Shown: one piece after another, positions 25,779 to 33,010 of the stretch
Layout of the letters: each line of letters opens with the position of its first letter
Numbering within the stretch: position 1 is the first letter of the stretch
Source of the DNA: Aneurinibacillus soli
GTDB taxonomy: Bacteria; Bacillota; Bacilli; Aneurinibacillales; Aneurinibacillaceae
DNA length: 64,000 nucleotides
Assembly: GCF_002355375.1 (NCBI RefSeq)
Contig: NZ_AP017312.1
Span: 1,567,001-1,631,000 of the forward strand
Reading direction: 5' to 3'
Notes under the pieces: generated by a model
Seen by the model: only the letters and a program-made list of their open reading frames with translations
Told to the model about the DNA's origin: nothing
Database searches by the model: none
Position numbers and translations under genes: made by a program

Positions 25779-25794
25779 TGGCATGCTGCTTGCA
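25779..25794 (+). promoter_or_regulatory. Sigma-54 (SigL) promoter
   Basis: TGGCATGCTGCTTGCA gives GG at 25780-25781 and GC at 25792-25793, exactly ten bases apart, and matches the TGGCAC-N5-TTGCA consensus at all but one base. Predicted start is near 25805. A TATAAT at 25798-25803 has no -35 partner at proper spacing. Confidence 0.8.
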
Positions 25795-25804
25795 GTGTAT
25801 AATA

Positions 25805-26046
25805 GATATACAGAGAGGAATAAGAACCGTCGCCCGCCTTCGGTAGGAGAGACCGAAAGCAAAAAAGAAAAAATAGGAATTTTATTATTTTTATCCATAC
25901 TATGATAAAAAATTATACAGAGATAAAAGATGGCGAAAGCCCGTATGCAGAGTGGAGATTAACCGATATGAGCGGAATTGGCGCGGGCGAAGGTTCTTAT
26001 TCTATTGAGGATACCCTTATTTTCTTGTAAAATAAGGGTATCTCTT
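25805..26046 (+). ncRNA. Structured non-coding RNA under sigma-54 control (candidate)
   Basis: About 240 nt with no credible ORF. GAATAAGAACC (25818-25828) pairs perfectly with GGTTCTTATTC (25992-26002), and just inside GCCCGC (25832-25837) pairs with GCGGGC (25983-25988) across a symmetric 3x3 internal loop. Inside are a hairpin TTCGGT/ACCGAA (25839-25857) whose loop reads AGGAGAG, an A/T-rich hairpin around 25880-25915, and a GGCGAAAGCC tetraloop near 25932-25941. It ends at a 14-bp terminator. I could not match it to SRP, 6S, RNase P, tmRNA or a riboswitch class known to me. It may act alone or as the leader of the following flavoprotein gene. Confidence 0.55.
26010..26046 (+). terminator. 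Terminator of the 25.8-kb RNA
   Basis: GATACCCTTATTTT (26010-26023) pairs perfectly with AAAATAAGGGTATC (26029-26042) around CTTGT. The following TCTTCATTTCT is only moderately T-rich. It ends 12 bases before the ribosome-binding site of the next gene. Confidence 0.78.
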
Positions 26047-26067
26047 CATTTCTAAGGAGGTTTGCTT

Positions 26068-26523
26068 ATGCCGGAAGTTGTTGCGCACTCTCTCAGCCAG
26101 GAGTTACTTGCCCTGTTGCGTCACGAGCGGTTTGCGATGCTTTCTACGATTAGTAAACAGACAGGGAGCCCATATACGAGTGCGCTTTCCTGGGTGTATG
26201 CATTGGACTGTTCTACGGTGCGTTTGGCGGTCAACAGCAAATCATCCATCATTGAGAACGTAGCTGCGAATTCGCAGGCAGCACTTAATGTGTTTGCGGC
26301 TGGATCATTTTATGCAATCAGTGGACAGGCGCGTATTGTGCAGGAGCGCATGGAAGATGTACCGCTTAAACTCACACTCATTGAGCTTGCCATCGCAGAA
26401 GTGCGCGATGTTATGTTTTATGGTTCACGTATTGCCACAGAGCCGCAGTATGTCAAAACATATGACGAACAGGCGGCAAAAAAATTAGATATGCAAGTTA
26501 TGAACGCGTTAAAAAATGCCTAG
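26068..26523 (+). CDS. Pyridoxamine 5'-phosphate oxidase-like FMN-binding protein
   Basis: 151 residues; the split-barrel pattern LLALLRHERFAMLSTISKQTGSPYTSALSWVYAL...STVRLAVNSKSSIIENVAAN followed by GQARIV fits the PNPOx-like/general stress protein 26 group. Substrate unknown. ATG 26068 lies 7 bases after AAGGAGG. It follows the sigma-54-driven RNA, so read-through would place it under the same activator. Confidence 0.78.
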   Translation: MPEVVAHSLSQELLALLRHERFAMLSTISKQTGSPYTSALSWVYALDCSTVRLAVNSKSSIIENVAANSQAALNVFAAGSFYAISGQARIVQERMEDVPLKLTLIELAIAEVRDVMFYGSRIATEPQYVKTYDEQAAKKLDMQVMNALKNA

Positions 26524-26546
26524 TCTAGTCGACCGGGCATTTTTTT
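26513..26546. terminator. Bidirectional terminator between the PNPOx-like gene and ylaJ
   Basis: AAAATGCC (26513-26520) pairs with GGCATTTT (26535-26542); A and T runs on both sides serve both convergent genes. Confidence 0.82.
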
Positions 26547-26559
26547 GTGCAAATGTCTG

Positions 26560-27051
26560 TTAGCGCTGGTTTGGATTGCGGGCGGGTGCCTGCGGAATGA
26601 TGCGTCCCGCGATGTCTGCTAACTCTTTGGCGAATCCTGAAATGGGACGACCGCGCATAATCTCTTCGTTCATTTCACGAAGGCGTTGCACGATATCCGC
26701 ATCTGCCGTAACGAGTGCGCGTGCTCCCTGCGGATCTTTGTGCAGAGCTTCGGTAACAGAATACTTGATCGTGCCAACTCGGGATCGGTCCAGCTTCGCA
26801 TCGACATCAATGCCGACAATGGCGACATTGCCGAACACAATCGCGGTTGCTCCGTTAACTTTTGGAACGCGAGAAGCAAGTGTTGACAGATGTTTCGCCA
26901 CAGCGGTCGCATTTTGTGGCTTTGGTGCTGCGGGCGCCGTTTGCTGAACGTGTTGTGTTTTCGCAGGAGCGGATTTTTCCGGTGCATTTTTAGAGGTGCA
27001 GGCTGTACACAGCACGAATATACAGAGAAGGGTGAGCAGTCGTTTCATCAT
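26560..27051 (-). CDS. ylaJ: YhcN/YlaJ family sporulation lipoprotein
   Basis: 163 residues with a lipoprotein signal (KRLLTLLCIFVLCTACTSKN, lipobox CTAC), an Ala/Pro/Gln-rich linker, and the YhcN/YlaJ domain (TAIVFGNVAIVGIDVDAKLD, RALVTADADIVQRL, GRPISGFAKELADI). The B. subtilis homologue is a spore protein involved in germination. It is divergent from ylaK, its neighbour in B. subtilis as well. Two possible starts (27051 and 27048). Confidence 0.85.
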   Translation of the reverse strand: MMKRLLTLLCIFVLCTACTSKNAPEKSAPAKTQHVQQTAPAAPKPQNATAVAKHLSTLASRVPKVNGATAIVFGNVAIVGIDVDAKLDRSRVGTIKYSVTEALHKDPQGARALVTADADIVQRLREMNEEIMRGRPISGFAKELADIAGRIIPQAPARNPNQR

Positions 27052-27306
27052 GGATCATCCTTTCGCATGGACAAACAGATCGTTTTCAGGCGTAGTGTGT
27101 CACAGAATGCTTGGGTATATGCACGAGTTTTTCCTTCTAGATTATTTTTTGTCACATACACTATCAACAAACCTCCGGAAACCATACAGTAAAGTAAGTG
27201 ATGGTAAGAAATTCAATAAAATGGATGTTGCCATTAGCTTTACCAGCCGTACACCCGGTTTGGTTGTCGGCTAGATGCTCATATACATTGCCCGGGAGGC
27301 GAGATA

Positions 27307-28641
27307 TTGAAAAAAGTCTACGTCTTAGACACGAATGTATTATTGCAAGATCCGCTGGCGATTTTTTCATTTCAGGACAACGACATTATTCTCCCCGCTG
27401 TTGTGCTGGAAGAAATTGATTCTAAAAAGCGGCTGATGGATGAAATCGGAAGGAATGCAAGGTATGTGGCCAAACTACTCGATGGCCTCAGGCTCAAAGG
27501 ACAGCTCCATACAGGGGTTACGATGGATAATGGTGGTGATCTGCGAGTCGAGCTGAATCATCGGTCATTTGCCCGTATGCAGGAGTTATTCTTGGATATG
27601 ACGAATGATAATCGAATTCTGGCTGTGGCACTAAATCTGCACGCAGAAGAGCAGCAGAAAGAAAAACCACGTATGGTTATTCTTGTCACGAAGGATGCGC
27701 TTCTGCGGGTAAAGGCGGATGCGCTTGGACTTTTGGCCGAAGATTTTTTATCAGATCGTGTGGTACACGAATTTTCTAGTCTGTACAAAGGTTACACAAC
27801 GCTTTCTGTATCGGTGGATGTAATTCAGAAGTTTTATGGTCCCGGTCCATTTGATATGAAGAAGTATTTACCACAGTATGACTTTTTGCCGAATGAATTC
27901 CTTATTTTGAAAGACGAGCTGGGCTCTTCCTCCTCGGCGATTGGTCGGGTCAGCGGTGATAGCCGCTACTTGCTGCCGCTTGTATTCGGGGATGAGATTG
28001 TCTGGGGAGTGAAGGCGCGTAATGCACAGCAGAAAATGGCGATGGAACTTCTCCTGAACAAAGATATTCCGCTCGTTACATTGACTGGAAAAGCGGGCAC
28101 AGGGAAAACGCTCCTCTCGCTTGCTGCTGGCTTGATGCAGATTGAAGACGAGCATGCCTATAAAAAGCTGCTGGTGGCGCGTCCAATCGTGCCACTCGGT
28201 AAGGATCTTGGGTATTTGCCGGGTGAGAAAGAAGAGAAGCTGCGCCCGTGGATGCAGCCGATCTACGACAATCTTGAATATCTCTTCAACACGAAACATT
28301 CCAGTGATCTCGATAAGATTCTGGCTGGGCTTGGCAGCATTCAGGTAGAAGCACTTACGTACATTCGGGGGCGCAGTATACCGGAACAGTTCATCATCGT
28401 CGACGAAGCGCAGAACCTGACCAAGCATGAAGTCAAAACGATTCTGACCCGGGTGGGTGATAACAGTAAGATTATTCTCATGGGCGATCCGCAGCAGATT
28501 GACCATCCGTACCTTGACGAAGTGAATAATGGGCTGACATACGTAGTGGAGAGGTTCAAGCAGCAGAAAATGTCGGGGCATATTACACTGCATAAGGGAG
28601 AACGCTCCAATCTTGCTCAGTTGGCGGCTGACTTGTTATAA
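27307..28641 (+). CDS. ylaK: PIN-PhoH ATPase (PhoH2/YlaK)
   Basis: 444 residues: N-terminal PIN ribonuclease-like domain (VYVLDTNVLLQDP, LPAVVLEEID, with further acidic residues VTKDALLRVKA) and C-terminal PhoH ATPase domain with Walker A GKAGTGKT at about 261-268 and Walker B FIIVDEAQNL. Such PhoH2 proteins can unwind and cut RNA. TTG start preceded by GGGAGG. A terminator of AAAAGC-type stem follows. Confidence 0.93.
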   Translation: MKKVYVLDTNVLLQDPLAIFSFQDNDIILPAVVLEEIDSKKRLMDEIGRNARYVAKLLDGLRLKGQLHTGVTMDNGGDLRVELNHRSFARMQELFLDMTNDNRILAVALNLHAEEQQKEKPRMVILVTKDALLRVKADALGLLAEDFLSDRVVHEFSSLYKGYTTLSVSVDVIQKFYGPGPFDMKKYLPQYDFLPNEFLILKDELGSSSSAIGRVSGDSRYLLPLVFGDEIVWGVKARNAQQKMAMELLLNKDIPLVTLTGKAGTGKTLLSLAAGLMQIEDEHAYKKLLVARPIVPLGKDLGYLPGEKEEKLRPWMQPIYDNLEYLFNTKHSSDLDKILAGLGSIQVEALTYIRGRSIPEQFIIVDEAQNLTKHEVKTILTRVGDNSKIILMGDPQQIDHPYLDEVNNGLTYVVERFKQQKMSGHITLHKGERSNLAQLAADLL

Positions 28642-28672
28642 CAGGCAGGCGGAGTACCATACAGCTCGTCTG

Positions 28673-28704
28673 AAAAGCTCTGCCTCTTGTGCGGGGCTTT
28701 TCTG
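28673..28704 (+). terminator. Terminator after ylaK
   Basis: AAAAGCTCTGC (28673-28683) pairs with GCGGGGCTTTT (28691-28701) with two G-U pairs. Confidence 0.75.
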
Positions 28705-28763
28705 TTCATGTGCACGAATGGAAAAAAGATGATACACTGAAGAAAACATAACAGGAGGACATT

Positions 28764-29396
28764 ATGCGTATTCATACTTTTCCGCTAGGGCCGCTACAGA
28801 CGAACTGCTATGTGGTAGCCAATGAGCTGACGAATGAAGCGATTATTATTGACGCTGGTATGCAGCCGCGTGTGCTACTTGAATGTGCGGCCAATTATCA
28901 GGTACGGGCGATTCTGCTTACCCACGCACATTTTGACCATATGGGCGGTCTTGACCTGATTCGCAAAAAGACCGAAGCGCCGGTATACATCCATCCAAAC
29001 GAACAGGAGTGGCTGACGAATCCGGATTTGAATGGGTCTTCTCGCTGGCCCATGATCGAAGGTGTGATGCAGACAGATCGGGCTGAGCATGAGCTTGCAG
29101 ATGAGCAGATACTCTCTCTTGCCGGACTTCATATTCGTGTACTGGCGACGCCGGGACATACACCGGGTGGCGTTTCGTTTTTGATTGGCGAGCATCTGTT
29201 TAGTGGCGATACATTGTTTGCTCATTCTATTGGTCGGACTGACTTGCCGGGCGGCAGCTATGAACAGCTAATTACGAGCATTGAAGAGAAGCTTATGCCG
29301 CTTGCGCCAGAGATACAAGTTTACCCGGGACATGGCCCAGGGACGACGATTGGATTTGAAAAAGTACATAATCCGTTTATTAACGGAAATAATTAG
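28764..29396 (+). CDS. MBL-fold metallohydrolase (YqgX/glyoxalase II-like)
   Basis: 210 residues with the metallo-beta-lactamase signature LTHAHFDHMGG (about 52-62), ATPGHTPGGVS, FSGDTLFAHSIGRTDLPGG and YPGHGPGTTI. The set resembles the YqgX/YcbL type-I glyoxalase II group, which hydrolyse thioesters such as S-lactoylglutathione. With BshC also encoded, a bacillithiol thioester is a possible substrate; this is inference. ACAGGAGG precedes the ATG. Confidence 0.88.
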   Translation: MRIHTFPLGPLQTNCYVVANELTNEAIIIDAGMQPRVLLECAANYQVRAILLTHAHFDHMGGLDLIRKKTEAPVYIHPNEQEWLTNPDLNGSSRWPMIEGVMQTDRAEHELADEQILSLAGLHIRVLATPGHTPGGVSFLIGEHLFSGDTLFAHSIGRTDLPGGSYEQLITSIEEKLMPLAPEIQVYPGHGPGTTIGFEKVHNPFINGNN

Positions 29397-29427
29397 ATAG
29401 GGATAAAAAAGAGGAGAAATGCGTTTG

Positions 29428-29467
29428 ATGAGCACATCTGGAAATAAGTAGATATGCTCATTTTTTG
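29428..29467 (+). terminator. Terminator after the MBL hydrolase
   Basis: ATGAGCACATCT (29428-29439) pairs with AGATATGCTCAT (29450-29461), one mismatch, followed by T6. Confidence 0.85.
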
Positions 29468-29571
29468 TGTGCAATTTTCTTTAAATTATTGCAAAATATG
29501 ATATGATGTTCATGCAACTGGGTAGGCCCCGCCTAAGTATCAGGCTAAACGGTAAGTGAGGCAAACATATC

Positions 29572-31083
29572 ATGAATGATAAAACAAAGTACGCATATGC
29601 AGAAGAACATATTGAGCTTTTGCGGCTGTTGAATCAGGTAAATGCTGAAATAGCAGGCACGACAGAACTGGAACGGGCTCTCACTGTGATTGGAGACGCG
29701 ATTCGGAGTGGGATCGGGGCAGGTACATGTGTGTCGTTGTTGGAAGAAGAAGAAAAAAACTTGCAAGTATGGTTGAATACCGATCACAAAGAGAGTCGAT
29801 ATTGCTATGTGCTTCCAGATCATGCTGTAGAACGTCAGGTAATGGAGACTGGACGACCGCAGACATTGTATCCACGACGTGAATTATCGGGGGTTACGTT
29901 GCTACCCCTTCTAGAATATGGGGCGATCTGGATGTATCCGGTTTCATGCATGGGAGAAACACTTGGTGTGCTGTATGTGTTTCATAAACAGGAGTGCGAT
30001 CTTCCGGAACATAGTAAGGAATTTCTTACTTGTTTAGCGGTCCGGCTCGGCATTGCAGTTTATAATTGGAAGCAGCAGGAAGAGATTTTGTATCAGCGTC
30101 GTAAACTTCAGTTTCTCTACACCATGATGGCAGTGGCGGCTGATGCGGAAGCGACTATAGAGGATGAGCTTGAAGTCGTTCATTCACAGATTTCGAGTAC
30201 ATTTGGGTTCAGTAGGGTGATTATTGGACTCCTTGATGAGAAAGAGCACCGCATTCGCATTGCGCGTGCCAGCGGGTTTGTGCCGGAGGAATGGGCAAGG
30301 GAACTCGTTCTGCCTGCTCGTCCAGGGGATACTCGGCATGAAGAAGCATTTCGTACCGGATTGCCAGTCGTGGTGCAGGATGCGAAACATGATGTCCGCT
30401 GTCTTGGAGCAGCGCAGCAGCTTGGACTGTACAGCGCTGCGGCAGTCCCGGTTATGTATAAAGAGCAAGCGCTTGGAATTATTTATGTAGACAGCGGGGA
30501 TTATCGTCGATTCTCTGAGCTTACTCTTCAGTTCCTGACATCCATTGCCCGTCAGCTTGGTACAGTACTAATGAATGCCCGTCAGTATGATCATATTCGT
30601 CGGTTGGCGATTACGGATGGCTTGACAGGACTTCATACCCGCCAGTACTTTTCGGAACGGTATCAGGAGGAGTTCGCGGCAGCGGAACGCTCAGGAGATC
30701 CGCTTTCTCTGATTATGATTGATATTGATGACTTCAAGAAAATCAATGATACGAATGGTCATCTTGTTGGGGACCGGGTACTGGTACATGTATCTCATAT
30801 GCTTCAGACACAAGTACGGCTGTCCGATACGGTTGCCCGCTATGGTGGAGAAGAATTAATTGTGCTTCTTCCCCGGACAACTCTTGAGCAGACCTGCATG
30901 ATCGCAGAACGAATCCGGTGTGCCTTTATGGAGCTGCCTTTTCCGTTTTCTGTGACGGCCAGCATTGGCATTGCAGTCTATCCAGAGCATGGGATAGAGA
31001 AGGATACGCTTCTGATGAAAGCGGATGATGCGATGTATCGCGCCAAGCACGAGGGGAAAAATCAAATTCGTATCGCCCGCTGA
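29572..31083 (+). CDS. GAF-GAF-GGDEF diguanylate cyclase
   Basis: 503 residues: two GAF-like sensor domains (about 20-165 and 185-330) and a GGDEF domain (about 335-503) with ITDGLTGLHTRQYF, IDIDDFKKINDTNGHLVGD and the active-site loop written GGEEL near residue 425. GGEEL is an accepted active variant. It probably makes cyclic di-GMP in response to a ligand bound by GAF. The inhibitory-site RxxD five residues before GGEEL reads SDTVARY, so product inhibition may be absent. The ribosome-binding site is weak (GTGAGG). Confidence 0.9.
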   Translation: MNDKTKYAYAEEHIELLRLLNQVNAEIAGTTELERALTVIGDAIRSGIGAGTCVSLLEEEEKNLQVWLNTDHKESRYCYVLPDHAVERQVMETGRPQTLYPRRELSGVTLLPLLEYGAIWMYPVSCMGETLGVLYVFHKQECDLPEHSKEFLTCLAVRLGIAVYNWKQQEEILYQRRKLQFLYTMMAVAADAEATIEDELEVVHSQISSTFGFSRVIIGLLDEKEHRIRIARASGFVPEEWARELVLPARPGDTRHEEAFRTGLPVVVQDAKHDVRCLGAAQQLGLYSAAAVPVMYKEQALGIIYVDSGDYRRFSELTLQFLTSIARQLGTVLMNARQYDHIRRLAITDGLTGLHTRQYFSERYQEEFAAAERSGDPLSLIMIDIDDFKKINDTNGHLVGDRVLVHVSHMLQTQVRLSDTVARYGGEELIVLLPRTTLEQTCMIAERIRCAFMELPFPFSVTASIGIAVYPEHGIEKDTLLMKADDAMYRAKHEGKNQIRIAR

Positions 31084-31104
31084 TCTAGCGGGCATTTGTT
31101 TTTG
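31075..31104 (+). terminator. Terminator overlapping the stop of the cyclase gene
   Basis: GCCCGC (31075-31080) pairs with GCGGGC (31088-31093); the stop codon is in the loop and ATTTGTTTTTG follows. Confidence 0.83.
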
Positions 31105-31117
31105 TAGAGCATAATAA

Positions 31118-31238
31118 AACGCCACCCTGGGGTAAGGGTGGCGTTAGGGGGAGGGTTAGAAATTAGGGTTAAACTGAAATAGGGTTAGGGCTATGCCCTT
31201 AGGTTTTACATATGGGATGTTATGTATATAGTAAAACA
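31118..31238. other. Hairpin, G-run cluster and inverted repeat before the methyltransferase gene
   Basis: AACGCCACCC (31118-31127) pairs with GGGTGGCGTT (31136-31145). Five G runs follow at 31147-31151, 31153-31155, 31166-31168, 31182-31184 and 31188-31190, three of them in the context AGGGTTA. GTTTTAC (31203-31209) and GTAAAAC (31231-31237) form a further inverted repeat. The use of this region is unknown. Confidence 0.5.
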
Positions 31239-31284
31239 AGTTTATTAACTATGTCAATAGTGAAAATTAGAAAGAGGGGGAAAA

Positions 31285-32433
31285 ATGCGGGAGACAGGCG
31301 TGCATACCGTACTGATTGATCGGATTAGCCAAAGTCCGGAAGGGAGTATTCCGTTTCGTACGTTTATGGAGACAACTCTTTATGATCCAGAATTCGGATA
31401 TTATTGTAAAAAAAGAGTGAAAATCGGGAAAGGCGGAGATTTTTATACGAGTGCTTCAGTCGGTTCTGTATATGGACAGACGCTTGCTCGTGTTATTGCT
31501 GACATGCTACATACCCTCCCGGCTGATCGTATGTGCAGCATTGTGGAGATGGGGGGAGGGAGTGGTTCTCTTGGTGCAGATGTGCTTGGAGCACTGAAAG
31601 AAAAAGGAGTTCTTCGCGATCGACGTATACGCTATGTAATGATTGAGATAAGTGCATATCATCGAAATCTTCAACAGGCTTCTCTGTCCGCTTTTGCTGG
31701 AGAAGTGGAGCTATGCTGGTATGACACAATAGCCAAAGCAAAAGAAGCGATACCGGAGTTGTACGGTGTACTGTTCTCCAATGAGCTGTCGGATGCGTTT
31801 CCTGTCCATCTGGTGGAACGGGGAAATAAAGGGTGGCAAGAAGTGCATGTATCGCTTGGAGAGGATGGACGTTTTGTGGAGCGGCTGCTGCCTCTTGTTG
31901 ATAAGGAAGTGATGGCATATATTCAGCGTGAGCGTATTCCAGCTCTAAACGGCTATCGGACCGAAGTGAACCTGGAAGCTATTTACTGGATGAAGGAGGC
32001 AGCGGCGTGGCTTACATGCGGGTATATGCTGACTGTCGATTATGGCTACCGGCGTGAACAGTTGTATACGCCGAGCCGTCGTACTGGCACGCTATTATGC
32101 TATCGTGAGCATACGGCCACAGACAATCCGTATGAACAGCCAGGTGAGGCGGATATTACATCCCATGTGAATTTTTCGGCGCTCATGGATACGGGAGAGA
32201 CAGCAGGACTTGCTACGCTTAGCTTCTCGTCCCAACGTGATTTTCTTGTGGCAGCGGGAATTTTAACGCAGCTTCAGGAGCATGGTGGGGGTGATCCATT
32301 TCGCAATCCTGTGGCTAAGCGCAATCGCGCCATTATGCAGTTGATCGCAGAAAGCGGCATGGGGCGTGCGTTTTGTGTGCTTGTGCAGGGGAGAGGGGTA
32401 AAGGCGCTGTCTTATTTGCAGGGGCAGGTATGA
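31285..32433 (+). CDS. SAM-dependent methyltransferase, COG1565 (MidA/NDUFAF7-like)
   Basis: 382 residues. The N-terminal IPFRTFMETTLYDPEFGYYCKK, KIGKGGDFYTSASVGSVYGQ and the SAM-binding IVEMGGGSGSLGADVL are characteristic. The mitochondrial relative methylates an arginine of complex I; bacterial targets are unknown. AGAGGGGG precedes the ATG. The last ~11 codons (after VLVQGRG) overlap the left end of repeat copy 2, so the C-terminus may have been altered by arrival of the element. Confidence 0.88.
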   Translation: MRETGVHTVLIDRISQSPEGSIPFRTFMETTLYDPEFGYYCKKRVKIGKGGDFYTSASVGSVYGQTLARVIADMLHTLPADRMCSIVEMGGGSGSLGADVLGALKEKGVLRDRRIRYVMIEISAYHRNLQQASLSAFAGEVELCWYDTIAKAKEAIPELYGVLFSNELSDAFPVHLVERGNKGWQEVHVSLGEDGRFVERLLPLVDKEVMAYIQRERIPALNGYRTEVNLEAIYWMKEAAAWLTCGYMLTVDYGYRREQLYTPSRRTGTLLCYREHTATDNPYEQPGEADITSHVNFSALMDTGETAGLATLSFSSQRDFLVAAGILTQLQEHGGGDPFRNPVAKRNRAIMQLIAESGMGRAFCVLVQGRGVKALSYLQGQV

Positions 32434-33000
32434 GCAAACGGACAGCTTGTTTTTGTGATATTGACAACGTTTGGTGGGGAGGGAGTGGGAGAAGGGATAA
32501 ACCGTTCGCTTCGGTACGCTTGCAGGGAAGTATGAACTGTCCGCTCCGGGAGCCCGGCGAACTCGCCCGCAAAAGAGGACCCACGATGTTGATTCACCGA
32601 AGTGTTGCGGGCAAAGGCCCGTTCGCCGTTCTCCCTTTGCTGAGTAGGCGCGTACAGGCGCTCTCTTGCTTATCCCTTCTCCCACTCCCCGCACAACGTT
32701 TTGGTTTATCAAAACCCACTCGACACCAGAACAGATGTGCTCGATCGTGACTGGCTTTTTGGAAGCCTGCTTCCTTTTATTTTTATCTGCGTAGCAAAGC
32801 TCAGCTTCTTGACATTACTTGATGGTGTTTAACCAAAGCGTGCTAGGAGCGGGAGCGTACAGTCCCAACTTCTCAGCAAGCGTACCAAAGTGACGAGGCC
32901 CCGCCCGATCCCGCTCCTCCACCACACGTTGGAGAAAACCACGCCAAGAAAAACGAGGCTGTCTCAGTCGCTATGTTCTAGCTTTTGAGACAGCCTCGTT
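32404..33000. repeat. Palindromic repeat element, copy 2 (second module truncated)
   Basis: About 597 bp, clearly homologous to the element at 15.4 kb and in the same orientation between convergent genes. Module 1 is intact: 32481-32500 pairs perfectly with 32670-32689 (20 bp), inner stem 32565-32572 with 32605-32612. Module 2 keeps only the outer stem (AGGAGCGGG at 32845 with CCCGCTCCT at 32910) and lacks most of the interior. The right end is GCTTTTGAGACAGCCTCG (32981-32998). The left end is degraded and runs into the methyltransferase gene, but GCTGTC (32406-32411) and GACAGC (32441-32446) plus TTGTTTTT still form a terminator-like hairpin. Confidence 0.85.
32947..33000 (-). terminator. 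Terminator of the 33-kb regulator gene formed by the right end of repeat copy 2
   Basis: On the minus strand, AACGAGGCTGTCTCA (33000-32986) pairs perfectly over 15 bp with TGAGACAGCCTCGTT (32966-32952), then TTTCTTGG. It starts 10 bases past the stop codon at 33011. Confidence 0.88.
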
Positions 33001-33010
33001 TGGTATGAAA

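Noticed and set aside
25798-25803. TATAAT as a sigma-A promoter for the 25.8-kb RNA
   Set aside because: The only -35-like box (TTGGCA at 25778) is 14 bases away, too close, and is part of the better sigma-54 match. A sigma-A contribution cannot be fully excluded.
29421-29453. Ten-codon ORF MRLMSTSGNK after GAGGAG
   Set aside because: It lies largely within the terminator of the MBL hydrolase gene and is too short to support.
31160-31195. TTAGGG-like units as telomere or integration repeats
   Set aside because: Only three imperfect units at irregular spacing, in a bacterial chromosomal intergenic region; described as G runs instead.
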